From Chloranthus sessilifolius (Eukaryota; Streptophyta; Magnoliopsida; Chloranthales; Chloranthaceae): DNA of 64,000 nt. The position numbers and the translations under genes were made by a program. Where the stretch lies: assembly GCA_021018995.1 (NCBI GenBank), contig CM037585.1:125206831-125270830 (forward strand), read 5' to 3'. The notes beneath the pieces are model-generated. The model saw nothing but the letters and a program-made list of their open reading frames with translations, did no database searches and was not told where the DNA came from. Positions 33,894 to 43,115 of the stretch are shown piece by piece; within the stretch, counting starts at the first letter, position 1; each line of letters starts with the position of its first letter.

Positions 33894-34552
33894 AAATAGA
33901 ATCAAGGTAGTTAAGGCGGTGTGGCGAGGTCATAGCGAAGAGGCTCGTCGTGCCATGGCGAGGCCATTTACAATTTGTTTAATTTTTTTTTTAATAATTT
34001 TTTTTAAATTTATTAATCATTAATATTTATTTTTTATTTAGTTTTTAACTATTTTTTAATTCATATATTTTTTCTAGAGGATGAAAAAAATTCAACTAAT
34101 TAATCAGGCATAAACAAATATCAATAAATAGAGAGTTTCAAAAAATGATCTTTGTTGTCCCTTCAAAGCAATCAACGGGTTTCAGTTGTACTTAGTTTCA
34201 AGCCCGGACAAAAAAAAAGATTTAAAAAAGCAGAAAAAAACAATATAAAAATAGAAAATAGATAGAAAAAAACCATACCTTCGCGGCTGAGCTTGTTGAT
34301 TGATTGTCGATTGAAGCGCTTGATTGCGAAGGCGATTGATAGTAGATAGCTTGTGAAAGCGCAAAGGCGATTCGTCACCGATTGATCGTCAATTGAGCTT
34401 GCGAAGGTGCAAATATATAAAAAAAAAATTAGCCGAGGGAAAAGAATAAAAAATAAAAATAGGTAGCTAAGAGAGAAAGAGACCAGAGAGAAAAGGGAGA
34501 GAAAGGGAGGCGAGAGAGAGAGAGAGAGACGAGAGAGAAGAAAGGGTTGTGC

Positions 34553-35981
34553 TGTTGATTTTAATGTGTTACTCGCTAATGTACAAATCAGAATATACCA
34601 ATTGGAACGAAGTGCGAGGTCAATCCCACAAGGATTGAAACTAGATTTTAAACAAGGAAATAACAATCAATCATAAGATTTCCCATAGATCTATCACAAT
34701 ATTAACCTAGTTTACCAGATATGAGTGATATGGACGAAAGAAATATTGAAAATAAAATAAACTTAAATGCGAGAGAAAAAGGCGAGGTTTAGGATGGTAA
34801 ATCCTCCCATCATCAGTTTATCATTTACAACTATAGATCTAACTGGTTGGAAGTTTTTAAAGATGCAAACTCACAAAAGCATCGAAACCAATCAATGATT
34901 CATGGAAGATAAGACATTATTTCCTCAAAATAAATCTAAATTATGTTCTTCTAAGACTGTAAAAGAGAAGAGGCAAAGCATTCATCGTATTAAAGAATTC
35001 TTTAATCACGATGAATAAATGCCTCAAATATTAGCAATGGAAAACACGGTGTGAATTCCAGATCACAGATCTGAGATCTTGGGAAAAGCATGACTAGTTC
35101 CCCTATCTTAGAATGATGATCGGTATTCACGATAATCGGCAAGAACAAATAGTCATTAAAATCCCAAAGCATCAAAAGAAAGCATCCCAACAACAGATCT
35201 ATAACTATAACTGAAAACCTCATATGGGATTCATTAGATCCCAACCCTCAAAGATACACAACATAATTGAAATATAACTTGAATATGAAATTAAGTACCG
35301 TAAAAAAGCTTGATCAATCCAATGTTTGCTTGAATACAATAGCCACAATCCTTCTCCAAGGTACAAAATGAAAGTAATCTATATTCTAAAGCTAAGAAAT
35401 TAAGGAAAAAGGCTTGGAAAATGAAGAACGCTAAAGAAAACCTAAAAACGGCTAAGGAAAATGAAAGATATCTAAACCTAACTCCAACTTTCACTTAAAT
35501 AGGGTTCTTGGTCGAAAACCTAAAATTCAAAATCGATCGATCGGCCGAAAATCAATCAATCGGCTTTGAATTTTAAATTTACTGCGTCTCAAATAATTTG
35601 AAATCAATCGATCGGTCCAATAGGCCAATCGATCGAATCTGGACAAAACAGAGAGCAGAGTTATATATAATTTATATATATAATTCCGATCGATCGATAG
35701 ACAAGGTCGATCGATCGATTCTGTTATGCGGATTATTCTTCTCAGCTTTGGATTATTCGTCTAAGCTTTGATCGATCGACCAAAGGTTCGATCGATCGAT
35801 CCTTCACGAATTTCTGAGCCTAACAGTTCCTTGGTTCAATGTTCTAGTGTTGGTTGTTTTTATGCTCTTTTATGCCATCGAATGTATCTAACGGTCAGAT
35901 TTTCCTGAAACCATCAAAACTCCACAAAACTGTCAAATTGCTCTCATCGGATGGCTAAATGTACGTTTTAGGGTGTGAAAT
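34553..35981 (-). mobile_element. Probable solo LTR inside the Mutator-like element
   Basis: TG...CA ends (TGTTGATTTTAATGTG at the left, ATATTTCAACA at the right). The phrase CGAGGTCAATCCCACAAGGATTG-like near 34615 is characteristic of plant gypsy LTRs. ATCGATCGATC words cluster at 35530-35810; in minus sense they lie upstream of a TATTTAAG box at about 35497-35503. I found no matching 5-bp TSD; GAGAGAAGAAAGGG occurs on both sides. Confidence 0.5.
35530..35810. repeat. ATCGATCGAT word cluster
   Basis: About eight words of the form AATCGATCGATCGG or TCGATCGATCGAT in 280 bp, in a gypsy-type solo LTR. Confidence 0.85.
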
Positions 35982-36479
35982 ATGATCATATTTCAACACT
36001 CATAAGGCTGCGTGCCTGCGAGGCTGTGAGAGAAGAAAGGGAGGCGAGAGAGAAAGACGAGAGAGAGAGAGAGAAAAAAAAAAAAATTGCATACCTTTTT
36101 TCGTTGGGGGGACCGAGAGAAATGCGAGACAAATCAGGAGATGAGTTGCAAGAGCTGAGGAGAGACGAGATTTGAAGAGTTGCGAGAGTTGTCCAAACCC
36201 TAGATTCGCCTTATATATATATAACTATAAGTTATAACTTATAATTATATAGCTTATAATTACTGATAAGTTATATATATCATTCATAATATATAGCTTA
36301 TAAGTATTATAGCTTATAATTATATAACTTATTAAAATATAAGTGGTATATATAACTTTATATATTGCGAATATAGCGGCACCATGGCACCATACCGCTA
36401 TGGCGACGCCATGCCGTTAGTGCATATGGCGAAATCTGTCGCCATGGCGATGCCTTGACTACCATGAATAAAATAGAAT

Positions 36480-36990
36480 TGGGCTTAAGAATTTGGAAAG
36501 AAGTCATGTCATTCAAAAGTCGACTAGGAGTACAACTAATGAGATGAGTAGCAGTAAGTACGCATGAGATTGATAAAATTGGAGAACATGCAACCCATGA
36601 AGGAGAGGTCTAACAACCATGATATGTCTGTTCTTACGCTCCGCAACACCATTTTGTTGTGAAATGTAAGGACAAGAAAGTTGATGCATGATGCCCATCT
36701 TCTCAAGATAAGACCGAAGAGCAATAGAAGTTACTCTCCACTATTATTAAATCGAAGAGCCTTAAACTGAGCTTGGACCATAGTGGTAAAATTGATAAAG
36801 ATGGAAAGCACCTCCTCTCTAGTCTTAAGAAAAATACATTAAAGTACAACAAGAGTGATCATCAACAAATGGGACAAAATATCAAAATCCATCAATAGAA
36901 TTGATATGGGCAGACCCCAAACATCACTATACACAAGATCAAATAGACAATCACTACAACGCGTATGAGGTGTTGAAAATTAGCATATCC
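36480..36990 (-). pseudogene. copia integrase core
   Basis: The minus strand encodes, in broken frames, FDLVYSDVWG, a KTREEVLSIFINF-like segment, and HQLSCPYISQQNGVAERKNR (36690-36630). These are the first, second and third acidic regions of the copia integrase. It would have inserted element cDNA. Stops and frameshifts make it dead. Confidence 0.85.
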
Positions 36991-37252
36991 AGGACGAGAA
37001 TGGAACAAACTCAAGGTATATTTAGGTTAAAGGTACTGTGACTAGATGAGGGTAAAACATGAATACGTGAAGCAAGAGCAGAGATCCTATCAACCTCAAA
37101 ATAGTAAAGGTCATCCCTCTCATATCCTTTGTTAATAACCTTCTTAGTCTTAAGGTCTTGAGGAATGGAGTGAGAAGAGAAAAATGTTATTGAACAATTT
37201 AAAGATTTGGTTAAATGATGGACAAATAAAATATTGACATGGAGATGTGGAC
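36991..37252 (-). pseudogene. copia protease C-terminal / pre-integrase fragment
   Basis: In minus sense HLTKSLNCSITFF and INKGYERDDLYYFEVD, the copia region between protease and integrase. It is continuous with 41151-41400 once the SINE and the pol-less chromovirus are removed. Confidence 0.7.
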
Positions 37253-37263
37253 ATGAAGAATAT
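37253..37263. other. SINE target duplication, left copy
   Basis: ATGAAGAATAT here and at 41140-41150. Its last five bases (AATAT) also serve as the chromovirus TSD, repeated at 41044-41048. Confidence 0.85.
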
Positions 37264-38307
37264 AGATGCAGGACAAATTCTAAAACCCTAATTACGCGAA
37301 TTTGGGATTAATTTGAAATTAAATTGAATAGCGGAAATGTTCAAAATTATCCAACCACATAAAATTGTACAACCGATTCAATTAAAGCAATTAGATTAAT
37401 TCAATATTAGCGTTTGTCTGCACTTGAAGTTTCCCGATCTAGAAAAGCGGCTTCGATAAGGGAACTCAAGTTTCGATCTAGTCTAGGGCACCAAGCGACA
37501 ATTTCGGTATCGTCACTTGACTCCTCAAGAGTGTGAAAGATTTAAATCCCACAGGGTTTAAATGGTTCAAAGGGAAAATCAAAGGATGTATCAAATAAGA
37601 AGCTATCAACAAAGATTTCAGTAACTAATCAACTAGGAATTTTGGATTTTTTACCAAAAGAAATAATTTACCTAACAATAATATGGAAATAAGAATAATA
37701 AAGATAAGGATTCCAAGGCTTCATGCTAAGGAGGTATGACGGCTTTACACAAATCCGCACGATAAAACGAAGATGCGCTCTCCACGTTTGAAAGAATCTC
37801 TCTTTCGGATGAAAACTCTTCAAAGTTCTCTAGGGTTTGCACAAAGTAAGCTCTAAATTCACTAATCAATCAACTAACTAAAATTGTTCTTTTCAAAACC
37901 TTATATAGGAAAATAAAAACCCTCACTAAGTATAGAAACAAAATTAGAAAGTCCAATTTAACTAAAACTCAAAAGTTAAACTTTGTCTAAAAATTTGGAC
38001 CCAAACTAAATCTTTCATTTAAATTTGGTCGGTCGACTAGATCGATCAACCACGGTGATCGTAAGAAAGGTTCCTCTGGTCCAACTCGATCAATCGTGAG
38101 ATTGAGATTTGATTAATTGAATATGGACAAAACTTTATCATGTCTTTGAGTGCCTTTTGCGCCTCCTTTCTTCTAGCCTTCTCCTTGGTCTCTTCCCCAC
38201 GCATATATTGATCATCACACTCTCCTTGACATGTTAAATTGGGCTTCGAAGCTTTGGCTCTCCACGCACGCTTGCCAACTGTCTTGTACCGCAAGATGTC
38301 CCTATCA
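37264..38307 (-). repeat. 3' LTR of the pol-less chromovirus
   Basis: AGATGCAGGAC at the left and GATGTCCCTATCA at the right. A TTATATAGG box at about 37901-37909 and GGTCGGTCGAC / TCGATCAATC words at 38026-38110 upstream of it in minus sense. Confidence 0.8.
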
Positions 38308-38714
38308 ATTCTCCTCGGGTGGGAGAAACTCGTCCCTGATGAGTTGATCAACCTGTCCATCTCCTCCGTAGGATGCTCCATCCTTGGCTTACCCTTCCAC
38401 CAGACAAGATATTCATGGTTCTGGCCAATATTGGTAGTGAGGTTTGGAAACTCTATAATTTCCTTAGCCAACCTTCTCCCAAATTGCATAGGTAGGGAAT
38501 TCGGTATTATTTGGTTGAAAGGGCTTGGTTTGGGTGCTTGGGCATCAAGGAATGGGTCAAAGGACATAGTTGTTGGACCTAGAATATGTATAAGATCCTC
38601 CACCGCAATTGTCGAATGGTTGCCCTTGTCTAGAGGAAAATTTAGACCATCATCATTACCTCCTTTAAAGTTCGGAGAAGGTTCCACATGCTCGGGGCTA
38701 TTTTGGACTAACAC
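38046..38714 (-). pseudogene. Chromodomain-bearing ORF of the pol-less chromovirus
   Basis: 222 codons open. Residues 102-122 (YLVWWKGKPRMEHPTEEMDRL) fit the chromodomain pattern of gypsy integrase C-termini, with the aromatic WWKG core. Residues after about 136 read into the LTR. The N-terminal hundred residues are polar and Pro-rich with no integrase core. In minus order it follows gag directly. A plausible role is chromatin targeting of borrowed integrase. It may be a remnant rather than a working ORF. Confidence 0.6.
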
Positions 38715-38799
38715 AAAATTACCGTTATTAAACTAATTAAACAAATTTAATGTGCTAGAAAATTTACGCATATTTCCATTGTTCAACAAAATCCGATTA

Positions 38800-39900
38800 T
38801 TAATCTCATGTAAGTTAGAATGATGATATGCTCCTACCGACACTAATGACTCACGTGGAACGGACACACTATCAACCTCCTCTTTGGGAAAAAAACTATC
38901 CTAACACAATCTAAGGATTTCACAACTATTTCCTCGTCCTCATCACTTGGAATCGTATCTAGTTCATAAACTTTTTCAAATTCGTCTTGTTCCTTATCAT
39001 GTTCCTCTTTCGTGGGACATTGAGCGGCAAAGTGCTTGAATCCTTGACACTTATAACACCTATTTTGACCAGTAATTTTTAATCTCTCAAGTAACTTTCC
39101 CTTCCCTTATCGATCTAGGAACTCAAAGGTTTGGACGAAATAAATTTCTGATTGTTCACCCCTTCCGTAGAGATGACCTTGGATTCAACATTGTAAGAAT
39201 TGGGTCGCCCACTGATAGGTGTTTCAACATATTTTCCCAACTCTTGTACCATGGCATAACAATCCTCTAACGTATCAACGTTGTAGGGAATTAACTCCTT
39301 TTGTAATTCGGGATGAAAACTTGTCCTAAACCTAGAAAGCGTGACTTGGCTCGGTTCAGACACATTAGCTCGCATCACAAACTCCTCAAATTTGGCAATA
39401 TAATCGGTAACAGACATATTCCCTTGGCAGAGATTTTGCCATTGGTCTAGGAGGCGTCGTGTGTAAGATGAAGGGACATTTTTCATGGAGCTTGTCTTTC
39501 ATGTCCACCCATGTATTAAAGGGTTCGTAGTTGAGCATCGCCCATCGGTCTAATTTCATCTTCGCCTATCTCACCTTTCTCTCCTTCGTCATATCATACC
39601 AATCGAAATAGTGCTCAATATCTGAAAACCAATCAAAAGTTGGAGCCTCGATCTGAATGGTTTTGACAAACTTCTCATCCGGATCACTCAACGGTTCACG
39701 ACGTTCAAACCTTCTTCTCGGGGGTGTCCTGCATGCCTAGTGTTAAACCGTCTATCCATGGTTCTCCTAGGTGGTGTTCTATTGGATATCTCATTCAGGA
39801 CATCTTGAAATTGTCCCATACGGGCTTCCACATGAGTTTCCATTTGTGCAAATTGTCATAAGAAATCGGATAGATGCGGCAAGATCATCAGAAGCCATCG
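38800..39900 (-). pseudogene. gag: gag of the pol-less chromovirus
   Basis: The minus-strand frame 39486-39115 is open for 123 codons with gag-core text (MSVTDYIAKFEEFVMRANV, FRTSFHPELQKEL). Just upstream in broken frames are IEAPTFDWFSDIEHYFDWYD and AKMKLDRWA, the first half of the gag core. A CCHC knuckle, CYKCQGFKHFAAQC, lies at about 39017-39058 in another frame. It continues into an acidic stretch near 38950. It would form particles; the frame breaks show it is dead. Confidence 0.8.
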
Positions 39901-40020
39901 ATGATTAATAAAATTGAATACGCTATATGTTACCCAAGGTCAATCTAGAATGCAAGGACAATTTTTAGAAATAAAATCCTCATGCAACGTCCTAAACTAG
40001 ACTGCGCTTTGATACTAATT

Positions 40021-41043
40021 TGATGCAAGACAAACGCTAAAACCCTAATTACGCAAATTTGAGATTAAATTCAATAACGGAAATATTCAAAATTATCCTA
40101 TCACATAAAATTGTTCAACAAATTCAATTAAAGCAATTAGATTAATTCAATACTAGCATTCGTTTGCACTTCCCAATCTAGAAAAACAGTTTTGATGAGG
40201 GAACTCGAGTTTTGATCAAGTATAGGGCACCAAGCAACAATTTCGATATTGTCTCTTGACTCCTCTAGGGTTTGAAGGATTTAAATCCCAGAGGGGTTAT
40301 AAATGGTTCAAAGGGAAAGTAAAAGGATGTATCAAATAAGAAGATACGAATAAAGATTCTAGCAACTAATCAGCTAGAGATTTTGGTTTTTTTATTAAAA
40401 GAAATAAAAAATAATTTACCTGGCAAGAATAAGCAAAATAGAATAAGAAAGAAAAGGGTTCCAAAGCTTCACACCAAGGAGGTATGTTGGCTTCACACCA
40501 ATCCGCAAAATAAACGAAAATTCACTGTTCGAGCTTGAAAAAATTTCTCTTTCGGGTGAAAACTCTTCACAAGTTCTCTAGGTTTGCACAAAGCAAGCTC
40601 TCAATTCATTAATAATCAACTAACTTAAATTATTCTTTTCAAAGTGTTATATAGGAAAATAAAAATCCCTAAGTAAATAAATGAAATTAGAAAGTCCAAT
40701 TTAACTAAAACTCAAATTTTCGTCCAAAATTTTGACCCAAACCTAAATCTTTCTGTCGAATTCGATTGATTGACACTAAGTCTCAGTCGATCGACCACAG
40801 TGATCGTAAGAAAGGTTCTCTGGTCCAACTCGATTGATCGAGATTGAGATTCGATCGAGAGAATATGGACAAAGTCTATCTTTGTGTGCCTTTTGTGCCT
40901 CCTTTCTTCTAGCCTTCCCCTTGCTCTTTTCCCCACATATATATTGATCATCACACTCTCCTTGACACGCTAAATTGGGCTTCGAAGCTTTGGCTCTCCA
41001 CATGCGCTTGCCATCCGTCTTGTACCGTGAGATGTCCCCATCA
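40021..41043 (-). repeat. 5' LTR of the pol-less chromovirus
   Basis: TGATGCAAGAC at the left and GATGTCCCCATCA at the right. Clearly diverged from the partner at 37264 by many substitutions and small indels. It has the same TATATAGG box (about 40649-40656) and fewer TCGATCGA words (40785-40860). Confidence 0.8.
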
Positions 41044-41048
41044 AATAT

Positions 41049-41139
41049 CCATGAAGCTTGGGCCTGTAGCACAATGGAAGTTGGACAATATTGCAACCTC
41101 AAGATCGTAAGTTCAAGTCCAACTTACCTATCGAAAAAA
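41049..41139 (+). mobile_element. tRNA-derived SINE or tRNA retropseudogene
   Basis: 91 bp with an A-box-like CTGTAGCACAATGG and a B-box-like AAGTTCAAGTCC at tRNA-like spacing, ending in CGAAAAAAA. It is flanked by perfect 11-bp copies of ATGAAGAATAT (37253-37263, interrupted by the chromovirus, and 41140-41150). The 11-bp duplication plus A-tail show LINE-mediated retroposition into copia. The body after the B box is short, so a tRNA retropseudogene is possible. Confidence 0.75.
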
Positions 41140-41150
41140 ATGAAGAATAT

Positions 41151-41400
41151 CAGTGAATGACAGGTCAACAGTTAAGGGAATATTACCCATATTAGAAACA
41201 GGGGTGTAAGAGTTGTCAACCAAGCATACATGCCTGGATAATGAGTGAGATGCAGGCAATGGAAATAAGTGAGGCTCACCGGTGTTATGATATGTGGAAC
41301 CCAAGTCTATAATCCAAGTAGAAGCATAAGGATGATTTAGAACAGAGGATGCGAAGGCACACTAGCAGAAGTAGACTGAGGAGAAATAAATCGTAAGTCA
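41151..41400 (-). pseudogene. copia protease fragment
   Basis: Minus-strand text WIIDLGSTYHNTGEPHLF (41342-41289) is the copia protease active-site region with DLGS in place of the usual DSGA. It is followed by the usual hydrophobic blocks. It lies about 110 bp from the primer site, leaving no room for gag. Confidence 0.75.
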
Positions 41401-41456
41401 TGATAACATCAGTAGGGTGATGATGACGTTAGTAAGGGTCTATGTCAGGAACAGTT

Positions 41457-41469
41457 GGCTCTGATACCA
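41457..41469 (-). other. copia primer-binding site
   Basis: Minus-strand TGGTATCAGAGCC, perfect for the plant initiator methionine tRNA, next to the right LTR. Confidence 0.85.
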
Positions 41470-41481
41470 ACCTGATTTTAG

Positions 41482-41684
41482 TGCAGAGATTAGGGTTAGG
41501 GTTAGGTAGAAGGAAGAAGAATAGGAAGAGAGAGAGAGAGAGAGAGAGAAACAAATGACCCAGCAAGGGTTGGTGTCCCTATTGGCCTCTATATTAAACC
41601 ACAAAGACTAAAAAACCCTTACATTATAGTACACACATTCAATACTATGTTTAACACTTCACTAAGCTACATAAATATATGTCA
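41482..41684 (-). repeat. 5' LTR of the copia element
   Basis: About 203 bp. It has two TTAGGG units and a (GA)n tract expanded relative to the left LTR. Confidence 0.7.
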
Positions 41685-41881
41685 ATATACTTGATTTACT
41701 TATGGCCTGTTTAGATGCATCAATACGACACTTTCTACTTTTATTTCAAGTAGTTTAGAAGTTTCATTATTAATGCATTAAACTGTTTGGCTTGCCTGAC
41801 TAAATTATAGTTTGATGCAATTAAGTTTCTTGAGTCTATTTGGTTAACCATTTAAAATATGGTTGAGAAGACTATTTCCAT

Positions 41882-42728
41882 TAGGGGTGGCAAAGGGATG
41901 GGTAGCCTGCCCGACCCATTACGGCCAACCTTTTTAAAGAGGCTTTCGGCTTGATCATAAAGCCTGTGGGCCGGGCTTAGGCTAGCACTTTAATCCCAAC
42001 ATTTAAATGGGATGGACTCGGGACCAACCCATGGGTTAAAATGCCGGAAAACCGGTACGTATCGTCCGGTCAAAAAACTGGTACGTACTGGATGATACGT
42101 ACCGGAACAGTAATGTACTGGACGATACATTGAATGTATTGTCCGGTATTTGCATATATATGAAACGATGTGGTACATTTATGTACTGTATCGTTAGGGT
42201 CCGATACCGATACGTATCGGTATCGGACGATTTTTTTATCCATGAACCAACCCCTAAGCCTGTCGGGCTCTTATATTTGTTAGGTTAATGATATATTGCA
42301 AACCTAGTCACTGCCTATCTGCTCCATTAGGCAAACAATAAATGCATAAATCAGATAGTATTTAAATAGCTTCAAGGCATATCAAAACACTTTTCAAGAA
42401 GACATGACAACACACCAACCGATAAATGCATGCATCAAATAGTATGCAAAATAGCTCCAAGGCATTTCAATTATCATTTATCAACACACTTTTCAAGAAG
42501 GCATGACAACACACTCCTCGGTTTCAAATGCATTTCAATTCAAAATAAAAGCCCGGGAAAAATCTCGCTATAAAAATAGCTCATTTATATTAAACGGGTT
42601 GAGTCCGGCCAAGCTTGGTTTTTGAAAGTTCGTTGTGGGTCGGGCTTAGGCTTAGCCATGTTCAAATTCGTCAGGCCGAGCTTGGTAACACTCAAGCCCA
42701 TCCCGAACTTGGCCCATTGCCACCCCTA
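41882..42728. mobile_element. hAT-type MITE with GGGC words
   Basis: Ends TAGGGGTGGCAA and, in reverse complement, TAGGGGTGGCAATGGG. Flanked by ATTTCCAT and ATTGGCAT, an 8-bp duplication with two mismatches. It contains a word-MITE at 42031-42243 and an internal duplication of about 115 bp near 42345-42515 (TTTTCAAGAAGACATGACAA and TTTTCAAGAAGGCATGACAA). Confidence 0.7.
42031..42243. mobile_element. Word-MITE (GTACCGGTAC type) nested in the hAT MITE
   Basis: Flanked by GGACCAACCC (42021-42030) and GAACCAACCC (42244-42253). Ends ATGGGTTAAAATG and ATGGATAAAAAAATC are inverted. The interior is rich in GTACGTATCG, CCGGTACG and GGTATCGGAC words. Same chassis as the copies at 6743 and 45922. Confidence 0.7.
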
Positions 42729-42736
42729 ATTGGCAT

Positions 42737-43115
42737 GAGTGGCAAAAAAATAGTCCATTTTACCGTATTAGTATTAGGTAAGCAGCCAAATGACTTGATA
42801 CTAAGTCACTTTTTGGGATGTTTGCCACATGGAATTATCGTGTCGGTTAATAGTTGCACCATGATCTAAAGATCTTAGGTACAAAAAACTGGGACAAAAA
42901 GGATCTCCACTATCTAAGTCAAATCCATCAAACTTCATCTAATATTAATAGCTACCATGTAAAATTCAATAACCATTAATTTTAGATAGCCTTTGACCAT
43001 TTTGAATCAGGCAATGGAAATCATCTTTCGACCCAATCTTTTGCACCATAGATCTTGTGATATCAAATCACACAGAACAGATGGTGGTTCCACATGGTGC
43101 ATCCCAAAAAGTGAC
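42737..43115. mobile_element. M1 MITE, copy 5 (two fragments)
   Basis: GACTTGATACTAAGTCACTTTTTGGGATG, CCACATGGAATTATCG, CACCATGATCTAAAGATCTT and GGATCTCCACTATCT match M1 text. A second piece from about 42990 has TTTGAATCAGGCAATGGAAATCATC and CACATGGTGCATCCCAAAA. Rearranged copy. Confidence 0.45.

Larger units (their letters stand above)
33903..36466. mobile_element. Mutator-like non-autonomous element, 2.56 kb
   Basis: Inverted ends CAAGGTAGTTAAGGC and CATGGTAGTCAAGGC (reverse complement of the right end). The 9-bp direct repeat AAATAGAAT occurs at 33894-33902 and again at 36471-36479, four bases beyond the right end. The ends are rich in CGCCATGGCGA-type palindromic words (for example 36440-36450). 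There is no transposase; the interior is AT-rich with GA-rich tracts and a solo LTR. Copia integrase coding is interrupted here. Confidence 0.75.
37264..41043 (-). mobile_element. Pol-less chromovirus (gag plus chromodomain)
   Basis: 3.78 kb with about 1.03-kb LTRs (37264-38307 and 40021-41043) and TSD AATAT (37259-37263, 41044-41048). The minus-strand primer-like site AATTAGTATCAAAGC lies next to the right LTR. Between the LTRs only gag and a chromodomain segment are found. Protease, reverse transcriptase, RNase H and integrase core are absent, so the element had to borrow them. Deletion derivative or established non-autonomous family are both possible. Confidence 0.8.
29303..41684 (-). mobile_element. 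Ty1/copia element expanded by nested insertions
   Basis: Short LTRs at 29303-29516 and 41482-41684 share TTAGGGTTAGG, AATACTATGTTTAACAC and CTAAGCTACATAAAT. In minus sense, the order from the right is LTR, primer site, protease, integrase, reverse transcriptase, RNase H, polypurine tract (GCTTGGGGGGAG at about 29536-29547) and left LTR. Gag is missing: protease motifs start about 100 bp after the primer site. Later insertions (30.93-31.97, 32.88-33.78, 33.90-36.47, 37.26-41.14 kb and one at 29.9-30.28) bring it to 12.4 kb. No TSD is recognisable. This is the oldest layer of the nest. Confidence 0.85.

Noticed and set aside
34172..34666. 164-codon minus-strand frame with long hydrophobic runs
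   Set aside because: Leu/Ser/Phe-rich text comes from GA- and A-rich simple sequence read in reverse, inside a Mutator-like element and solo LTR.
41049..41139. Functional tRNA gene
   Set aside because: A/B-box-like text is present, but it has an A-tail, 11-bp target duplications and no convincing cloverleaf, so it is a retroposed copy.
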